Positions 52,807-61,729 of a DNA stretch of 64,000 nucleotides are shown piece by piece. Each line of letters opens with the position of its first letter. Position 1 is the stretch's first letter. The notes under the pieces were generated by a model. It was not told the DNA's origin and did no database searches. It saw only the letters and a list, made by a program, of their open reading frames with translations. The DNA is from Izemoplasma sp964435595 (GTDB lineage: Bacteria; Bacillota_I; Bacilli_A; Izemoplasmatales; Izemoplasmataceae): the NCBI GenBank assembly GCA_964435595.1, contig CAYSZV010000007.1, positions 1 through 64,000 on the forward strand, read 5' to 3'. A program made the translations under genes and the position numbers.

Positions 52807-54035
52807 AGTACCTTCTTAATCATTTTATTTCGTTCCATCAATGCGGTTTCGTACTTACTGGCACTATTTCCTTTGAAATAGACTTTCTCAAGCAACTCAT
52901 CCGGCATATATTGTTGGTAGACCAATGCCCCATCATAATCATGAGGATATTTGTACGGCTCTTTGTCTTCATAGTTGGCAACATTAATTAAATGATTTGG
53001 TATTTTAGGGGTAAGACCACGATCGATATCAGCAAGAGCGGCATCGATACTCGCTTCACCACTATTTGACTTTGGACTCAATGCCATATCAACGACCATC
53101 ATCCCTAAAGGAATCCTAGCTTCTGGAAACCCGACTCGTTCACAGACATCGATACAAGCATGCATTCGAGAGACAATTTGCGGATTGGCAAGTCCGATAT
53201 CTTCAAAGCAGATTACACTCATCCTACGAAGAATACTCGTCATGTCTTCCATTTTGATTAATCTTGCTAGATAGTGAAGGGATGCATCCACATCAGATCC
53301 TCTGATTGATTTTTGGAAGGCAGATAAGATATTAAAGTAATTGTCTTCATTCTTATCAAGCGACAAATTTGGCTCTTGTAAGACTGTTTTTGCTTCTTCC
53401 AAGGTAATTGTTTGATTCTTGAATGCCATATTGATCAGTTCCAAGGCATTTAAGGCAGAACGGATTTCATTGTTGGCAGAAGTGCTGATATATTGATATA
53501 CGTCATCATCTAAGGTACAAGTTAGCTCTTCTTTGTACTCTAATTCGACTTGTTTCATTCTTTTAATGATTTCTAGTTGTTCTATCGGCTTTAACTTTAA
53601 AACGTGTGCACGAGAGCGTATCGCAGGATTTACACTATGGTATGGATTGGAGGTTGTGAGACCAATCATAATAATGTTTCCTTCTTCAACATGTGGTAAT
53701 AAATAGTCTTGAATGTCTTTGTTCATGCGGTGGATCTCATCAATTAAGACTAGTGCCCCATAATGTTCTGCTTGTCTGATAATGTCTACGAGATGTGCTT
53801 TTTTGTCTGTTGAAGCATTAAATGAGAATGTATTGAGACCAAACATTGTCCCAATGACAGCAGCAATTGTCGTTTTACCAATTCCTGGAGGTCCATACAG
53901 AATCATTGAAAATAAATGGTCGTTATCAACCATTCTTTTAATCACACCGTTTTTACCTAAAAGATGGTCTTGGCCAACGATTTCTTCTAATTTCTTTGGT
54001 CTCGCTCTATATGCAAGAGGTCTTTTTATATTCAT
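52788..54035 (-). CDS. rarA: replication-associated recombination protein A (RarA/MgsA)
   Basis: RarA is an AAA+ clamp-loader-like ATPase acting at stalled forks. The 415-aa protein has Walker A GPPGIGKTT at 48-56, the DEIHRMNK Walker B region, sensor TTSNPYHSVNPAIRSRAHV and the C-terminal tetramerisation domain. The ATG (MNIKRPLAYRARP) follows GGTGAT. A promoter lies at 54052-54082. Confidence 0.95.
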   Translation of the reverse strand: MNIKRPLAYRARPKKLEEIVGQDHLLGKNGVIKRMVDNDHLFSMILYGPPGIGKTTIAAVIGTMFGLNTFSFNASTDKKAHLVDIIRQAEHYGALVLIDEIHRMNKDIQDYLLPHVEEGNIIMIGLTTSNPYHSVNPAIRSRAHVLKLKPIEQLEIIKRMKQVELEYKEELTCTLDDDVYQYISTSANNEIRSALNALELINMAFKNQTITLEEAKTVLQEPNLSLDKNEDNYFNILSAFQKSIRGSDVDASLHYLARLIKMEDMTSILRRMSVICFEDIGLANPQIVSRMHACIDVCERVGFPEARIPLGMMVVDMALSPKSNSGEASIDAALADIDRGLTPKIPNHLINVANYEDKEPYKYPHDYDGALVYQQYMPDELLEKVYFKGNSASKYETALMERNKMIKKVLKKEKS

Positions 54036-54051
54036 TTTTATCACCAAATTA

Positions 54052-54082
54052 ATTATACCATACAATAATTGAGAATAGTCAA
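54052..54082 (-). promoter_or_regulatory. rarA promoter
   Basis: On the minus strand an extended -10, TGGTATAAT, lies 19 bp from TTGACT; the long spacer is partly compensated by the TGG extension. Confidence 0.6.
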
Positions 54083-54359
54083 AGAAAGGGAGGAAGTATA
54101 CAAAGATACAATGAGATGTATAATAATGTTAAGGTGAACAGTCATACCCAATTAGAATTTTGTACTTTGTCTACTCGGATGGATTGCTGAATGTGCCCCA
54201 AAAGAAGTAGAAAGTTTTTGATATTTTTGTTTGATTGTAAATTTTGCTATTATTAAATAATATTGTATTATATATATATTTATATTAAGCGAATTTTGCA
54301 AAAGGTATTCTTTTGTATCAAACCAATGTATGATATAATTTAAAAAAGGAGGAGTTCAT
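54083..54359. other. intergenic region with no gene recognised
   Basis: This 277-bp stretch lies between the divergent rarA and the membrane gene at 54360. It holds a possible TATAAT near 54120 and a more GC-rich block around 54130-54220 with no open frame. An AT-only run spans 54250-54290, and an extended -10, TGATATAAT, sits just before the gene at 54360. I see no known ncRNA; a small RNA in the 54120-54230 block is possible but unsupported. Confidence 0.5.
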
Positions 54360-54956
54360 ATGGATCCAATATTACGATATGCGATATTAAGCACATGTAT
54401 ACTTTTAATTGGAATGATTCCTTTTTTCGTCATTAGAATATATATGTTTACAGTCAAATCACACTTTTTATTAAGTAGAACTGCATTACGAATGAGTTTG
54501 GCAACAAATTTATTGTCTTTTATTCTGTTCCTTAGTCTTTTGATTTATTATACTAGTTTATTCGGATTCTTTTCCTCTACCTTTTACGCTGTAATGATCT
54601 TAACTTTTATATTGGTCTTACTCATTTATAAGAGATTGGCTATGAATTCCTCAAAAGTTACATATATTGTTTCCTATACAAGATTTCACTCGAGAAAACA
54701 TATGATACAAGGACTATCCTCTAATCATTTAACTCATATTTCTTCACAAAGCACTTTTTCTTTCTTAACACATATTAAATTTGTCTCTCTAACTGAAGAT
54801 GAAATCAAAGAAGTATCTGATGAAATCAAGAACTTAAGTCATATATATGTTGCATTTAATACTGTTACTGCCCATATATTATTTGCGCTATATGTAGCGA
54901 TATTGAGTATATCATTTGTTAGTTTTATCGTATTTTTCAATGTGTTATTATCATAA
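54360..54956 (+). CDS. 198-aa multi-pass membrane protein
   Basis: Hydrophobic segments are at about 6-28, 45-70, 73-92 and 168-195, with a soluble loop of roughly 75 residues between the third and fourth (HSRKHMIQGLSSNH, TEDEIKEVSDEIKN). No family is recognised. GGAGGAG precedes the ATG. The next gene, another membrane protein, follows by 35 bp and is probably in the same unit. Confidence 0.7.
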   Translation: MDPILRYAILSTCILLIGMIPFFVIRIYMFTVKSHFLLSRTALRMSLATNLLSFILFLSLLIYYTSLFGFFSSTFYAVMILTFILVLLIYKRLAMNSSKVTYIVSYTRFHSRKHMIQGLSSNHLTHISSQSTFSFLTHIKFVSLTEDEIKEVSDEIKNLSHIYVAFNTVTAHILFALYVAILSISFVSFIVFFNVLLS

Positions 54957-54991
54957 AAATATTTTATTAAACATAAATAAGAGGTGATTGG

Positions 54992-55558
54992 ATGAGAATT
55001 GTAGAATTAGAGAAACACATTTCAGTAAGAAAGAGAATTTCACGTAACACAGGACTAACATATAGTGTCCCTATTGCATTTTTACTATTTCTTCTCACTC
55101 TAGGAGCAGGGTTCTTTGGTGCAGTATTGTTTGGTATTCTTGTTGGCGGGATGTTATTTGGTGCGATTTACTTTATTCGCGAACTTACCCACAGAGGAGT
55201 AGAACGCAAAAGAAAGAAACTAGATATTTCCGTTCCTAGTTTAGACGTGTTGTTCAATAGAGAGATTGGTCTGCTCGAATTTAAAGAAGACAAACTCATC
55301 TATCACACACTTACTCCAGGGGGAGCAGAGAAGGATTTTGAGATTCTTTTAACAGATACACAATATGTATCTGTTGGTATCATCAAACAGACTAAAATAC
55401 AGCAGTTCATTCACAAAGATGTTGAATTGGGGTTTATATTAGCCAAGAAACTACCGGATGGTATCCCAAGACAATTCATTTTTTATAACATTGACGATGC
55501 CTTTTCAAAGGTTGATGAGAGAATCAAGAATACAAGTAAATTTGAATTTGATGAGTAG
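54992..55558 (+). CDS. 188-aa membrane protein with C-terminal PH-like region
   Basis: Two adjacent hydrophobic segments (about 25-45 and 47-66) near the N-terminus form a hairpin. A cytoplasmic-looking ~100-residue beta-rich part follows (IGLLEFKEDKLIYHTL, FEILLTDTQYVSVGII, IPRQFIFYNIDDAF), like the bacterial PH/GRAM-type membrane proteins. This is fold-level inference only. It follows the previous membrane gene and ends in a terminator. Confidence 0.65.
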   Translation: MRIVELEKHISVRKRISRNTGLTYSVPIAFLLFLLTLGAGFFGAVLFGILVGGMLFGAIYFIRELTHRGVERKRKKLDISVPSLDVLFNREIGLLEFKEDKLIYHTLTPGGAEKDFEILLTDTQYVSVGIIKQTKIQQFIHKDVELGFILAKKLPDGIPRQFIFYNIDDAFSKVDERIKNTSKFEFDE

Positions 55559-55580
55559 CAATATTTTGCTACTCTTTCTT
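55553..55580 (+). terminator. terminator of the membrane gene pair
   Basis: GAGTAGCAA / TTGCTACTC with a four-base loop, then a T-rich but broken tract. Confidence 0.7.
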
Positions 55581-55615
55581 TTTGGCTTATATAGATAGAT
55601 TTTTAATCTAAATGT

Positions 55616-55649
55616 TTGCCTGAACGTTAAGATAGTGTTACAATATCTT
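55616..55649 (+). promoter_or_regulatory. nadA promoter with overlapping dyad
   Basis: TTGCCT and TACAAT are 17 bp apart. The -10 lies inside a dyad, AAGATA-N9-TATCTT (55629-55649), which would let a repressor block the promoter. The start codon is 18 bp after the -10, so the leader is nearly absent. The repressor (for example a NAD-responsive one) is not identified. Confidence 0.55.
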
Positions 55650-55662
55650 CGAGGTGAAAGAT

Positions 55663-56571
55663 ATGGATAGATTAACAATGATGAACGAGATTAAACGCCT
55701 TAAGAAAGAGAAAAACGCAGTATTACTTGCACATTTCTATCAAGAAGGTGACATCCAAGATGTCGCAGATTTTTGTGGGGATAGTTTGTATTTGAGTCAA
55801 GTCGCTGCAGAAACCGATGCTGATATCATTGTCTTTGCAGGAGTACATTTCATGGCTGAAACGGCTAAAATTCTTAGTCCAGACAAGAAAGTATTATTAC
55901 CAGTTGCAGAAGCAGGATGCCCAATGGCAGACATGGTAACAGACATTCGATTAGAAAATTATAAGAAGAAAAATCCAGATAGAATAATCGTGACATATGT
56001 AAATTCTACTGCAAAAGTAAAAGCTCTAAGTGATATTTGTGTAACAAGTTCCAATGCTGAAAAAATCATTGAACATTACAAAGGGGAAAAACTAATGTAT
56101 GTCCCTGATAAAAACTTAGGTAGCTATTTACGAGAAAAATATGACTTAGATATGGAAGTTTGGCCAGGATTCTGTTGTGTACATAACGATATCACACTTG
56201 ATCATGTTGCAACTGCCAGAAAAAAATACCCCAATGCAAAATTAATTGTTCACCCAGAAGCAAAACTAGAGATTTTACATGAAGCAGATTATATTGGTAG
56301 TACAAAAGGACTTTTAAACTACACAATTGAAAGCGAACATGATGAATTTATTATCGGTACAGAAGAAGGGATTGTTCATACTATGCAACTACATAGTCCA
56401 ACAAAAAAATTCCATCTATTAACACCTGATTTAAAGTGTTATGATATGAAATTAACTCGTTTGGAAGATGTGTATTTAGCTTTAAAAGAGGAACAATTTG
56501 AAGTTGATGTACCAAAAGAGATACGAGAAAAAGCATTTGTAGCATTAGATAAGATGTTAAAACTAAGCTAG
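55663..56571 (+). CDS. nadA: quinolinate synthase
   Basis: NadA condenses iminoaspartate with dihydroxyacetone phosphate to quinolinate, using a [4Fe-4S] cluster. The 302-aa protein has AHFYQEGDIQDVADFCGDS, and likely cluster ligands C86 (AGCPMAD), C171/C172 (PGFCCVH) and C259 (DLKCYD). The ATG follows GAGGTGAAAG. nadB follows by 11 bp. Confidence 0.96.
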   Translation: MDRLTMMNEIKRLKKEKNAVLLAHFYQEGDIQDVADFCGDSLYLSQVAAETDADIIVFAGVHFMAETAKILSPDKKVLLPVAEAGCPMADMVTDIRLENYKKKNPDRIIVTYVNSTAKVKALSDICVTSSNAEKIIEHYKGEKLMYVPDKNLGSYLREKYDLDMEVWPGFCCVHNDITLDHVATARKKYPNAKLIVHPEAKLEILHEADYIGSTKGLLNYTIESEHDEFIIGTEEGIVHTMQLHSPTKKFHLLTPDLKCYDMKLTRLEDVYLALKEEQFEVDVPKEIREKAFVALDKMLKLS

Positions 56572-56582
56572 TAGGTGATCAA

Positions 56583-58082
56583 ATGAAACAACTACACACA
56601 GATATTGTAATTATAGGCGGTGGGCTTGCGGGTCTTTACACCGCTTTAAACATTAATAGTGATAGAAACATTACTATTATTGTAAAAGAAGAATTAGAGG
56701 ACACAAACAGTCGTCTTGCCCAAGGTGGAATTGCTGGAGAATTGAATATCGTTCCAGAAAACATCGAATCACATATCAAAGATACCTTAAAAGCGGGAAG
56801 TTATATCAATGATGAAGATGCGGTCCGTGTATTGGTAACCGAAGCAAGACAAAACATTGAGCAATTGATGAAATTTAATGTCCAGTTTGATAAAGATTCT
56901 AATGGTAAAATCTTGTTAACCAAAGAAGGTGGACATTCCACACGCCGAATCTTACATGCTGGTGGAGATTCTACTGGTAGAGATATTATGAAAGAAATTA
57001 GAAAAGAGTGTAAGCGAAGAGAAAACATTACGATTTATGAAAATATGATGGCTATTGATTTAATTTATAATGATAATATTTGTTATGGAATCAGTGCCTT
57101 ATCAAATGACGGTGAAACCTATATTATAAACGCTGCATTTACCGTTCTTGCTACAGGAGGAATCGGTAATATCTACGGTAGCACAACCAATTCAGTTAGT
57201 GCAACTGCAGATGGAATAGCTATTTCACACCGTGCAGGTGTTACTGTTGAAAAAATGGAGTTTATTCAATTTCATCCAACAGCATTTCACAATGAACAAA
57301 CTGGATATCGACAAAAATTCTTAATCACTGAAGCATTACGTGGAGAAGGAGCTTACTTAGTAAATTCTGAAGGAGACCGATTCATGGAGAAATACGATGA
57401 ACGGTTAGAACTTGCTCCTCGTGATATCGTATCCCAAGCAATATATAGAGAAATGTACGATACGTGGACAGATCATGTATATCTTGATACAAGACATTTG
57501 GACAAAAAAATGTTAGAATCTCGTTTCCCAACAATCAGTAAGCACTTAATGGAATCAAATATAAAACTTGGTACAGACCTAATTCCAGTCTCACCTGTAC
57601 AACATTTCAATGTAGGTGGAATCAAAGTAGACGTACTTGGGAAAACATCGATGGACAACTTATATGCAAATGGAGAATGTGCATCAAATGGTGTCCATGG
57701 AGCAAACAGATTGGCGTCAAATTCTCTATTAGAATGTGTTGTCTTTGGAAAGCGTATTGCAGATGATATCAATGCAAAACCAATTGTAAAATCGAATTAT
57801 AAAGCAAGTATAAAGAAATACAAAATTGGAAATTATAACTACATCACAATGAAGAAAAAACTAGGACAATTAATGGATGAGTATGTAGGAATTGTACGTA
57901 CAGAAAAAGGATTATTGTTCGCAAAAGAGCAAGTTTCTGAGATGTATGAAACCTTATATTCTTACCCAAATAACAATAAATTTTACTACGAAGCATTGAA
58001 TATGGTTGAAACTGCATTGCTGATTATAAATGGAGCAATAGAAAGAAAAGAGAGCTTAGGCTGTCATTATAGGATTGATTAA
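56583..58082 (+). CDS. nadB: L-aspartate oxidase
   Basis: NadB oxidises aspartate to iminoaspartate for NadA. The 499-aa flavoprotein has the dinucleotide motif IIGGGLAGLYTA, SRLAQGGIAG, HSTRRILHAGGDSTG, EFIQFHPTA and GECASNGVHGANRLASNSLLE. The usual third gene nadC is not next; a PHP-type phosphatase starts on the base after its stop. Confidence 0.96.
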   Translation: MKQLHTDIVIIGGGLAGLYTALNINSDRNITIIVKEELEDTNSRLAQGGIAGELNIVPENIESHIKDTLKAGSYINDEDAVRVLVTEARQNIEQLMKFNVQFDKDSNGKILLTKEGGHSTRRILHAGGDSTGRDIMKEIRKECKRRENITIYENMMAIDLIYNDNICYGISALSNDGETYIINAAFTVLATGGIGNIYGSTTNSVSATADGIAISHRAGVTVEKMEFIQFHPTAFHNEQTGYRQKFLITEALRGEGAYLVNSEGDRFMEKYDERLELAPRDIVSQAIYREMYDTWTDHVYLDTRHLDKKMLESRFPTISKHLMESNIKLGTDLIPVSPVQHFNVGGIKVDVLGKTSMDNLYANGECASNGVHGANRLASNSLLECVVFGKRIADDINAKPIVKSNYKASIKKYKIGNYNYITMKKKLGQLMDEYVGIVRTEKGLLFAKEQVSEMYETLYSYPNNNKFYYEALNMVETALLIINGAIERKESLGCHYRID

Positions 58083-58868
58083 ATGAAGACAAATTATCAC
58101 ACACATCTAGCCTTCTGTCGCCATGCTGAAGGATACACAAGAGACTACACTTTAGAAGCAATCAAACATGGTTTTGAGTTACTCGGTATTAGTGATCATG
58201 CCCCCAACAAGCATATGACTGACCACAATGTTAGAATGAGTACTGAAGAGTTTCAAAAATACCTACAAGATATCGAGAAATCTCAAGTAGAATTTGACGG
58301 TAAAATAAAGATTTTAAAAGGAATTGAAGTTGAATATTTCTATGATTCTGACGAATATTATATCGATTTAAGGTCAAAATTAGACTATCTAATTCACGGC
58401 CAACATTATGTATCTATGGAGAAATCATATAAGAATTTAATATCAGGCTTTGGATTAGAAACAAAAGAGCAAATCTATTTATACGCTGAATACTTAATCG
58501 ATGCAATGGATTCTGGATACTTTGATATTATGGCACACCCTGATCTATATATGTGTGGCTATAAAGATTTTGATCAACATGCAGAACAGGTTGCACATAT
58601 GATTTGCAAGAAAGCAGAAGAGACTGATTCTGTATTAGAATTTAACGCAAATGGATTTAATCGTGGAATCTCTTTCACACCTCAAGGATATAAAAGACCT
58701 TATCCAAGAATTGAATTTTGGAATATTGTGAAACAGTATAATGTTCGCACGATTTTAAATAGCGATTGTCATACGCCAGAAAATCTGTACAATGACACCA
58801 TCAAAGAAGCAGAAGAAGTGTATCGAAAATTAGGACTTCAAACCATTGAATATATCGATCTAAAATAA
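58083..58868 (+). CDS. PHP-family phosphatase (histidinol-phosphatase-like)
   Basis: The 261-aa protein has the PHP metal ligands NYHTHLAFCRHAEG, GISDHAP, the GIEVEYF segment, IMAHPDLY and NSDCHTPEN. Sequence type is HisK/HisJ histidinol-phosphatase, but there are no histidine genes around it. It is translationally attached to nadA-nadB, so another phosphate ester may be the real substrate. Terminator at 58872. Confidence 0.85.
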   Translation: MKTNYHTHLAFCRHAEGYTRDYTLEAIKHGFELLGISDHAPNKHMTDHNVRMSTEEFQKYLQDIEKSQVEFDGKIKILKGIEVEYFYDSDEYYIDLRSKLDYLIHGQHYVSMEKSYKNLISGFGLETKEQIYLYAEYLIDAMDSGYFDIMAHPDLYMCGYKDFDQHAEQVAHMICKKAEETDSVLEFNANGFNRGISFTPQGYKRPYPRIEFWNIVKQYNVRTILNSDCHTPENLYNDTIKEAEEVYRKLGLQTIEYIDLK

Positions 58869-58871
58869 GAT

Positions 58872-58904
58872 AAAAGTCTAGTGTAAAATACTAGCCTTTT
58901 TTTG
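58872..58904 (+). terminator. nad operon terminator
   Basis: AAAAG-t-CTAGT / ACTAG-c-CTTTT with one mismatch, then T7. Confidence 0.75.
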
Positions 58905-59534
58905 TGCCTAATTTGCCCTCTAACAGATTTTCGATTTTAGGGCAGTTTCTGTACATCCATTAAAAAAAGACACAAATCAGAAGAAAAACGAAGAGTGATT
59001 TTCACCTCTTTTTTTTATGCGCTTTTTCAAAGAATTAAACATAGTCATCAGATATATTTGAATATAATAGAAGACCGTTTTATAAGAAAAGTACAAAGAT
59101 TTAAATAATAAACAATTAAATACAACACCCTGAATACAATAATGGCAGTGTTTCCTTTTACACTATTAACTTCCTATAATATATATTATGTTAACTATAT
59201 ACGTGTCCCACAGTAAAGGCTTTAGGCTTTGTTGTGTGCATAATGTGGAAAAATATTTTTGTCTTCAAAAAATTCGTGTTACCCTCTCTTCGGAAAATCA
59301 AATTAAAAGCAACTTGCAAACTTCATATTTTGATAGTTTGATTTTGATCATGATTGATTTAATGTATTCATCGTAAATATCCATTGAATTTATGCTCTCT
59401 GTTTTGAGATGAATTTCAGTTACTTTTTTGAACAAAAAAGGGCCTCATTTTTAGTGGCATCTTCTATCCTTATATTTGCATTTTTTTGTAGGTAATAATC
59501 TCTCATTATGGTATCCTATATTTGAGGTGATTTT
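58905..59534. other. 630-bp intergenic region without a supported gene
   Basis: A second imperfect hairpin with a T run occurs at about 58990-59017. A 62-codon frame (59188-59376) lacks a ribosome-binding site and has unusual Cys/Ser-rich composition, so I do not call it. The rest is AT-rich with several stops in all frames. Only the last part, with the RBS GAGGTGAT, belongs to the asparaginase gene. Decayed genes or a small RNA are possible. Confidence 0.6.
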
Positions 59535-60512
59535 ATGGGTAATGTTACACTGATTTTTACAGGTGGTACAATCGCTATGAAAGTCGACAAAAAATTAAAT
59601 GGAGCAATTCCAAGTTTAAGTCCTTCTGAGATTGTTGCAACTTTATCAGGAATCGATGAGTTTCAAAATTTGGACGTATACGAATTTTCTCGCAAGCCGA
59701 GTCCATCTATTACTCCAATTGATATGAAACGAATCGCATCTAAGGTTCAACAAATTTTAGATGAAAAGGAATCTTGTGGAGTTGTTGTTCTTCATGGAAC
59801 TGATGTATTAGAAGAAACTGCATTCTATTTAAATGCTGTTATCCATTCTGAAAAACCTGTCGTTCTAACTGGCTCAATGAAGAATGCTAGTGAGTTAGGA
59901 TACGATGGTTTAACGAATTTGGTATCTAGTATTAAGGTAGCTATGAGTCCTGAATCGAAATCAAAAGGCACACTTGTTGTTATGAATGATACAATAAATA
60001 GTGCAATGGAGGTCACAAAGACTCATACAATGAGTTTAGATACCTTTAAAAGTGTGGAATTTGGGCCATTGGGAATGATTGATCATAATGAAGTCATCTA
60101 TTATCGCGATATAGCCCATAACAAAGCCTATAACTTAGAAAACAAGATCAATGATGATACCTATCTTCTTAAAGTTTATGCTGGTATGGATGGACAAATG
60201 TTAGACTTTTTAGTCGAAAAAGGTGCAAAAGGAATTGTTTTAGAAACACTGGGTCGTGGAAACGTTCCACCACCCATGCTTGACTCTATATCAAATGCCG
60301 TTAGAAACGATGTTGTAATCGTATTGACCTCCCGTTGCTATAGTGGTCGTGTACTAGATACATATGCCTACCCTGGTGGTGGAAAAGATCTTACCAAACG
60401 AGGATGTATATTGGGTGGTTCCTTCAACGGACAAAAGGCAAGAATTTTATTAATGTTAGCAATTAGTAATCAATACAATCATAGTCAAATAAAAGAACTA
60501 TTCTCTCTATAG
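59535..60512 (+). CDS. ansA: L-asparaginase, type I (cytoplasmic)
   Basis: The enzyme hydrolyses asparagine to aspartate and ammonia. The 325-aa protein has the two active-site threonine motifs TGGTIAM (near residue 11) and VLHGTDVLEETA (near 87), and the LTGSMKNASELGYDG segment. No signal peptide is present. Aspartate made here could feed nadB, whose operon is just upstream, but there is a 630-bp gap. Confidence 0.95.
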   Translation: MGNVTLIFTGGTIAMKVDKKLNGAIPSLSPSEIVATLSGIDEFQNLDVYEFSRKPSPSITPIDMKRIASKVQQILDEKESCGVVVLHGTDVLEETAFYLNAVIHSEKPVVLTGSMKNASELGYDGLTNLVSSIKVAMSPESKSKGTLVVMNDTINSAMEVTKTHTMSLDTFKSVEFGPLGMIDHNEVIYYRDIAHNKAYNLENKINDDTYLLKVYAGMDGQMLDFLVEKGAKGIVLETLGRGNVPPPMLDSISNAVRNDVVIVLTSRCYSGRVLDTYAYPGGGKDLTKRGCILGGSFNGQKARILLMLAISNQYNHSQIKELFSL

Positions 60513-60527
60513 AATAGTTCTTTTTTT
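60491..60527. terminator. bidirectional terminator
   Basis: AAAAGAACTATTCT / AGAATAGTTCTTTT encloses a short loop and is followed by T residues; it serves ansA and the convergent flavodoxin gene. Confidence 0.85.
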
Positions 60528-60530
60528 AAA

Positions 60531-61043
60531 CTAGTTTGTCTGTTTTAAATAATCCAATACTTTTTGTTCGTGCACGAAATTAACTGGATGCTCGTAACTT
60601 TCCAACATTCCTTTTTGATCGGCTGTTGGATTTTTCTTTCGTTTCAAAGTCCATTTCATTAACGTCATTAAGAATGTATCGATTGGACCACATTTACTGA
60701 TATCAAATCCTCCACGCATATACTTAATTTTAAAGCGCTTCATTTCTTCTTCAGTAAAATTAGCTTTGTTTATCGCATCTAAATCTGATTGTTTTCCAGG
60801 GGATGCTCCGACAGGGATTACATGGATTATTTGATCTTCTTTTATATGTTTTTTGAATTTCTTAAATCCGTTGATCCCCCCAATATAAATTCCACCTAGA
60901 TAATAGATTTCTTTATAGTTAGAATATTCTTCTTTATACTTTTTAAATACTTCAATATCAGCATCTAAATGTTTATGGAATAGCTCAGCGTATCCTTGGG
61001 CAAATCCAGCTTTGGATTTATATAGTATTAATATATCTTTCAT
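60531..61043 (-). CDS. flavodoxin-domain protein (HemG/Flavodoxin_5-like)
   Basis: The 170-aa protein starts MKDILILYKSKAGFAQGYAE, an FMN phosphate-binding loop of the Flavodoxin_5 type, and has YYLGGIYIGGINGFKKFKK as the second FMN segment. The C-terminal half (FDTFLMTLMKW region) resembles HemG-like protoporphyrinogen oxidases, but no haem genes are near. It lies 8 bp after ruvA and is probably co-transcribed. Confidence 0.85.
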   Translation of the reverse strand: MKDILILYKSKAGFAQGYAELFHKHLDADIEVFKKYKEEYSNYKEIYYLGGIYIGGINGFKKFKKHIKEDQIIHVIPVGASPGKQSDLDAINKANFTEEEMKRFKIKYMRGGFDISKCGPIDTFLMTLMKWTLKRKKNPTADQKGMLESYEHPVNFVHEQKVLDYLKQTN

Positions 61044-61051
61044 ATTCTCAC

Positions 61052-61609
61052 CTACTTCAGCATTGTTGCTAGTGCATCTCTTAATAGTTGTTCTGAATCT
61101 TTTGATGGATCTAATTCCTTCATTGCCTTCTTAATCTCTTTTGATTTGTATCCTAAAGATACCAGTGCTTCCTCAACTTCAGTTACACTACTTGATTTGG
61201 CAAAACTATTTTCTTCAAAAGTTAGTTTCCCTTTTAAATCAAGAATAATCTGTTGTGATGCTTTTGGTCCGATTCCAGGGAACTTACTTAAGAATTTACT
61301 ATTTCCAAGTTCGATTGCTGCAATCACATCATTGACATTTCCTGTGGCCAAAATAGCAATTGCACTTTTTGGTCCAATTCCCTTCACAGATAATAGTTTG
61401 ACAAACAAACCTTTTGCATCTTTTGTTTTAAATCCATATAATACATCTAAGTCCTCACGAACATGATGATAAATATATGCTTTATCAATCGTGTCTAATT
61501 TAAACTCATATGGGTTTGGAGTTAACACTTCATATCCAACTCCACCAATGTCTATTGTTATACTGTTGGAATTAATCTCTTTGATTTCTCCATTTAAGTA
61601 ACTATACAT
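61052..61609 (-). CDS. ruvA: Holliday junction DNA-binding protein RuvA
   Basis: RuvA tetramers bind Holliday junctions and load RuvB. The 185-aa protein has the OB-fold N-terminus MYSYLNGEIKEINSNSI, two helix-hairpin-helix motifs (VKGIGPKSAIAIL and FPGIGPKASQQIILDLKGKL) and the C-terminal RuvB-binding domain. The start is the ATG nine bases after GGAG. It is far from ruvB (7899), unlike the common ruvAB operon. Confidence 0.96.
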   Translation of the reverse strand: MYSYLNGEIKEINSNSITIDIGGVGYEVLTPNPYEFKLDTIDKAYIYHHVREDLDVLYGFKTKDAKGLFVKLLSVKGIGPKSAIAILATGNVNDVIAAIELGNSKFLSKFPGIGPKASQQIILDLKGKLTFEENSFAKSSSVTEVEEALVSLGYKSKEIKKAMKELDPSKDSEQLLRDALATMLK

Positions 61610-61729
61610 AATATCACTCTCCAATAATCATTATACCACACAAATAATATTTTAAATGTTTTTATATATTGACTTTAATAGGCTTATTACTTACTATACA
61701 ATTAGAGTATTTACGAGGAGGATTACCCC

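Noticed and set aside
59188..59376. 62-codon frame in the large intergenic region
   Set aside because: No ribosome-binding site, unusual composition, no coupling to neighbours.
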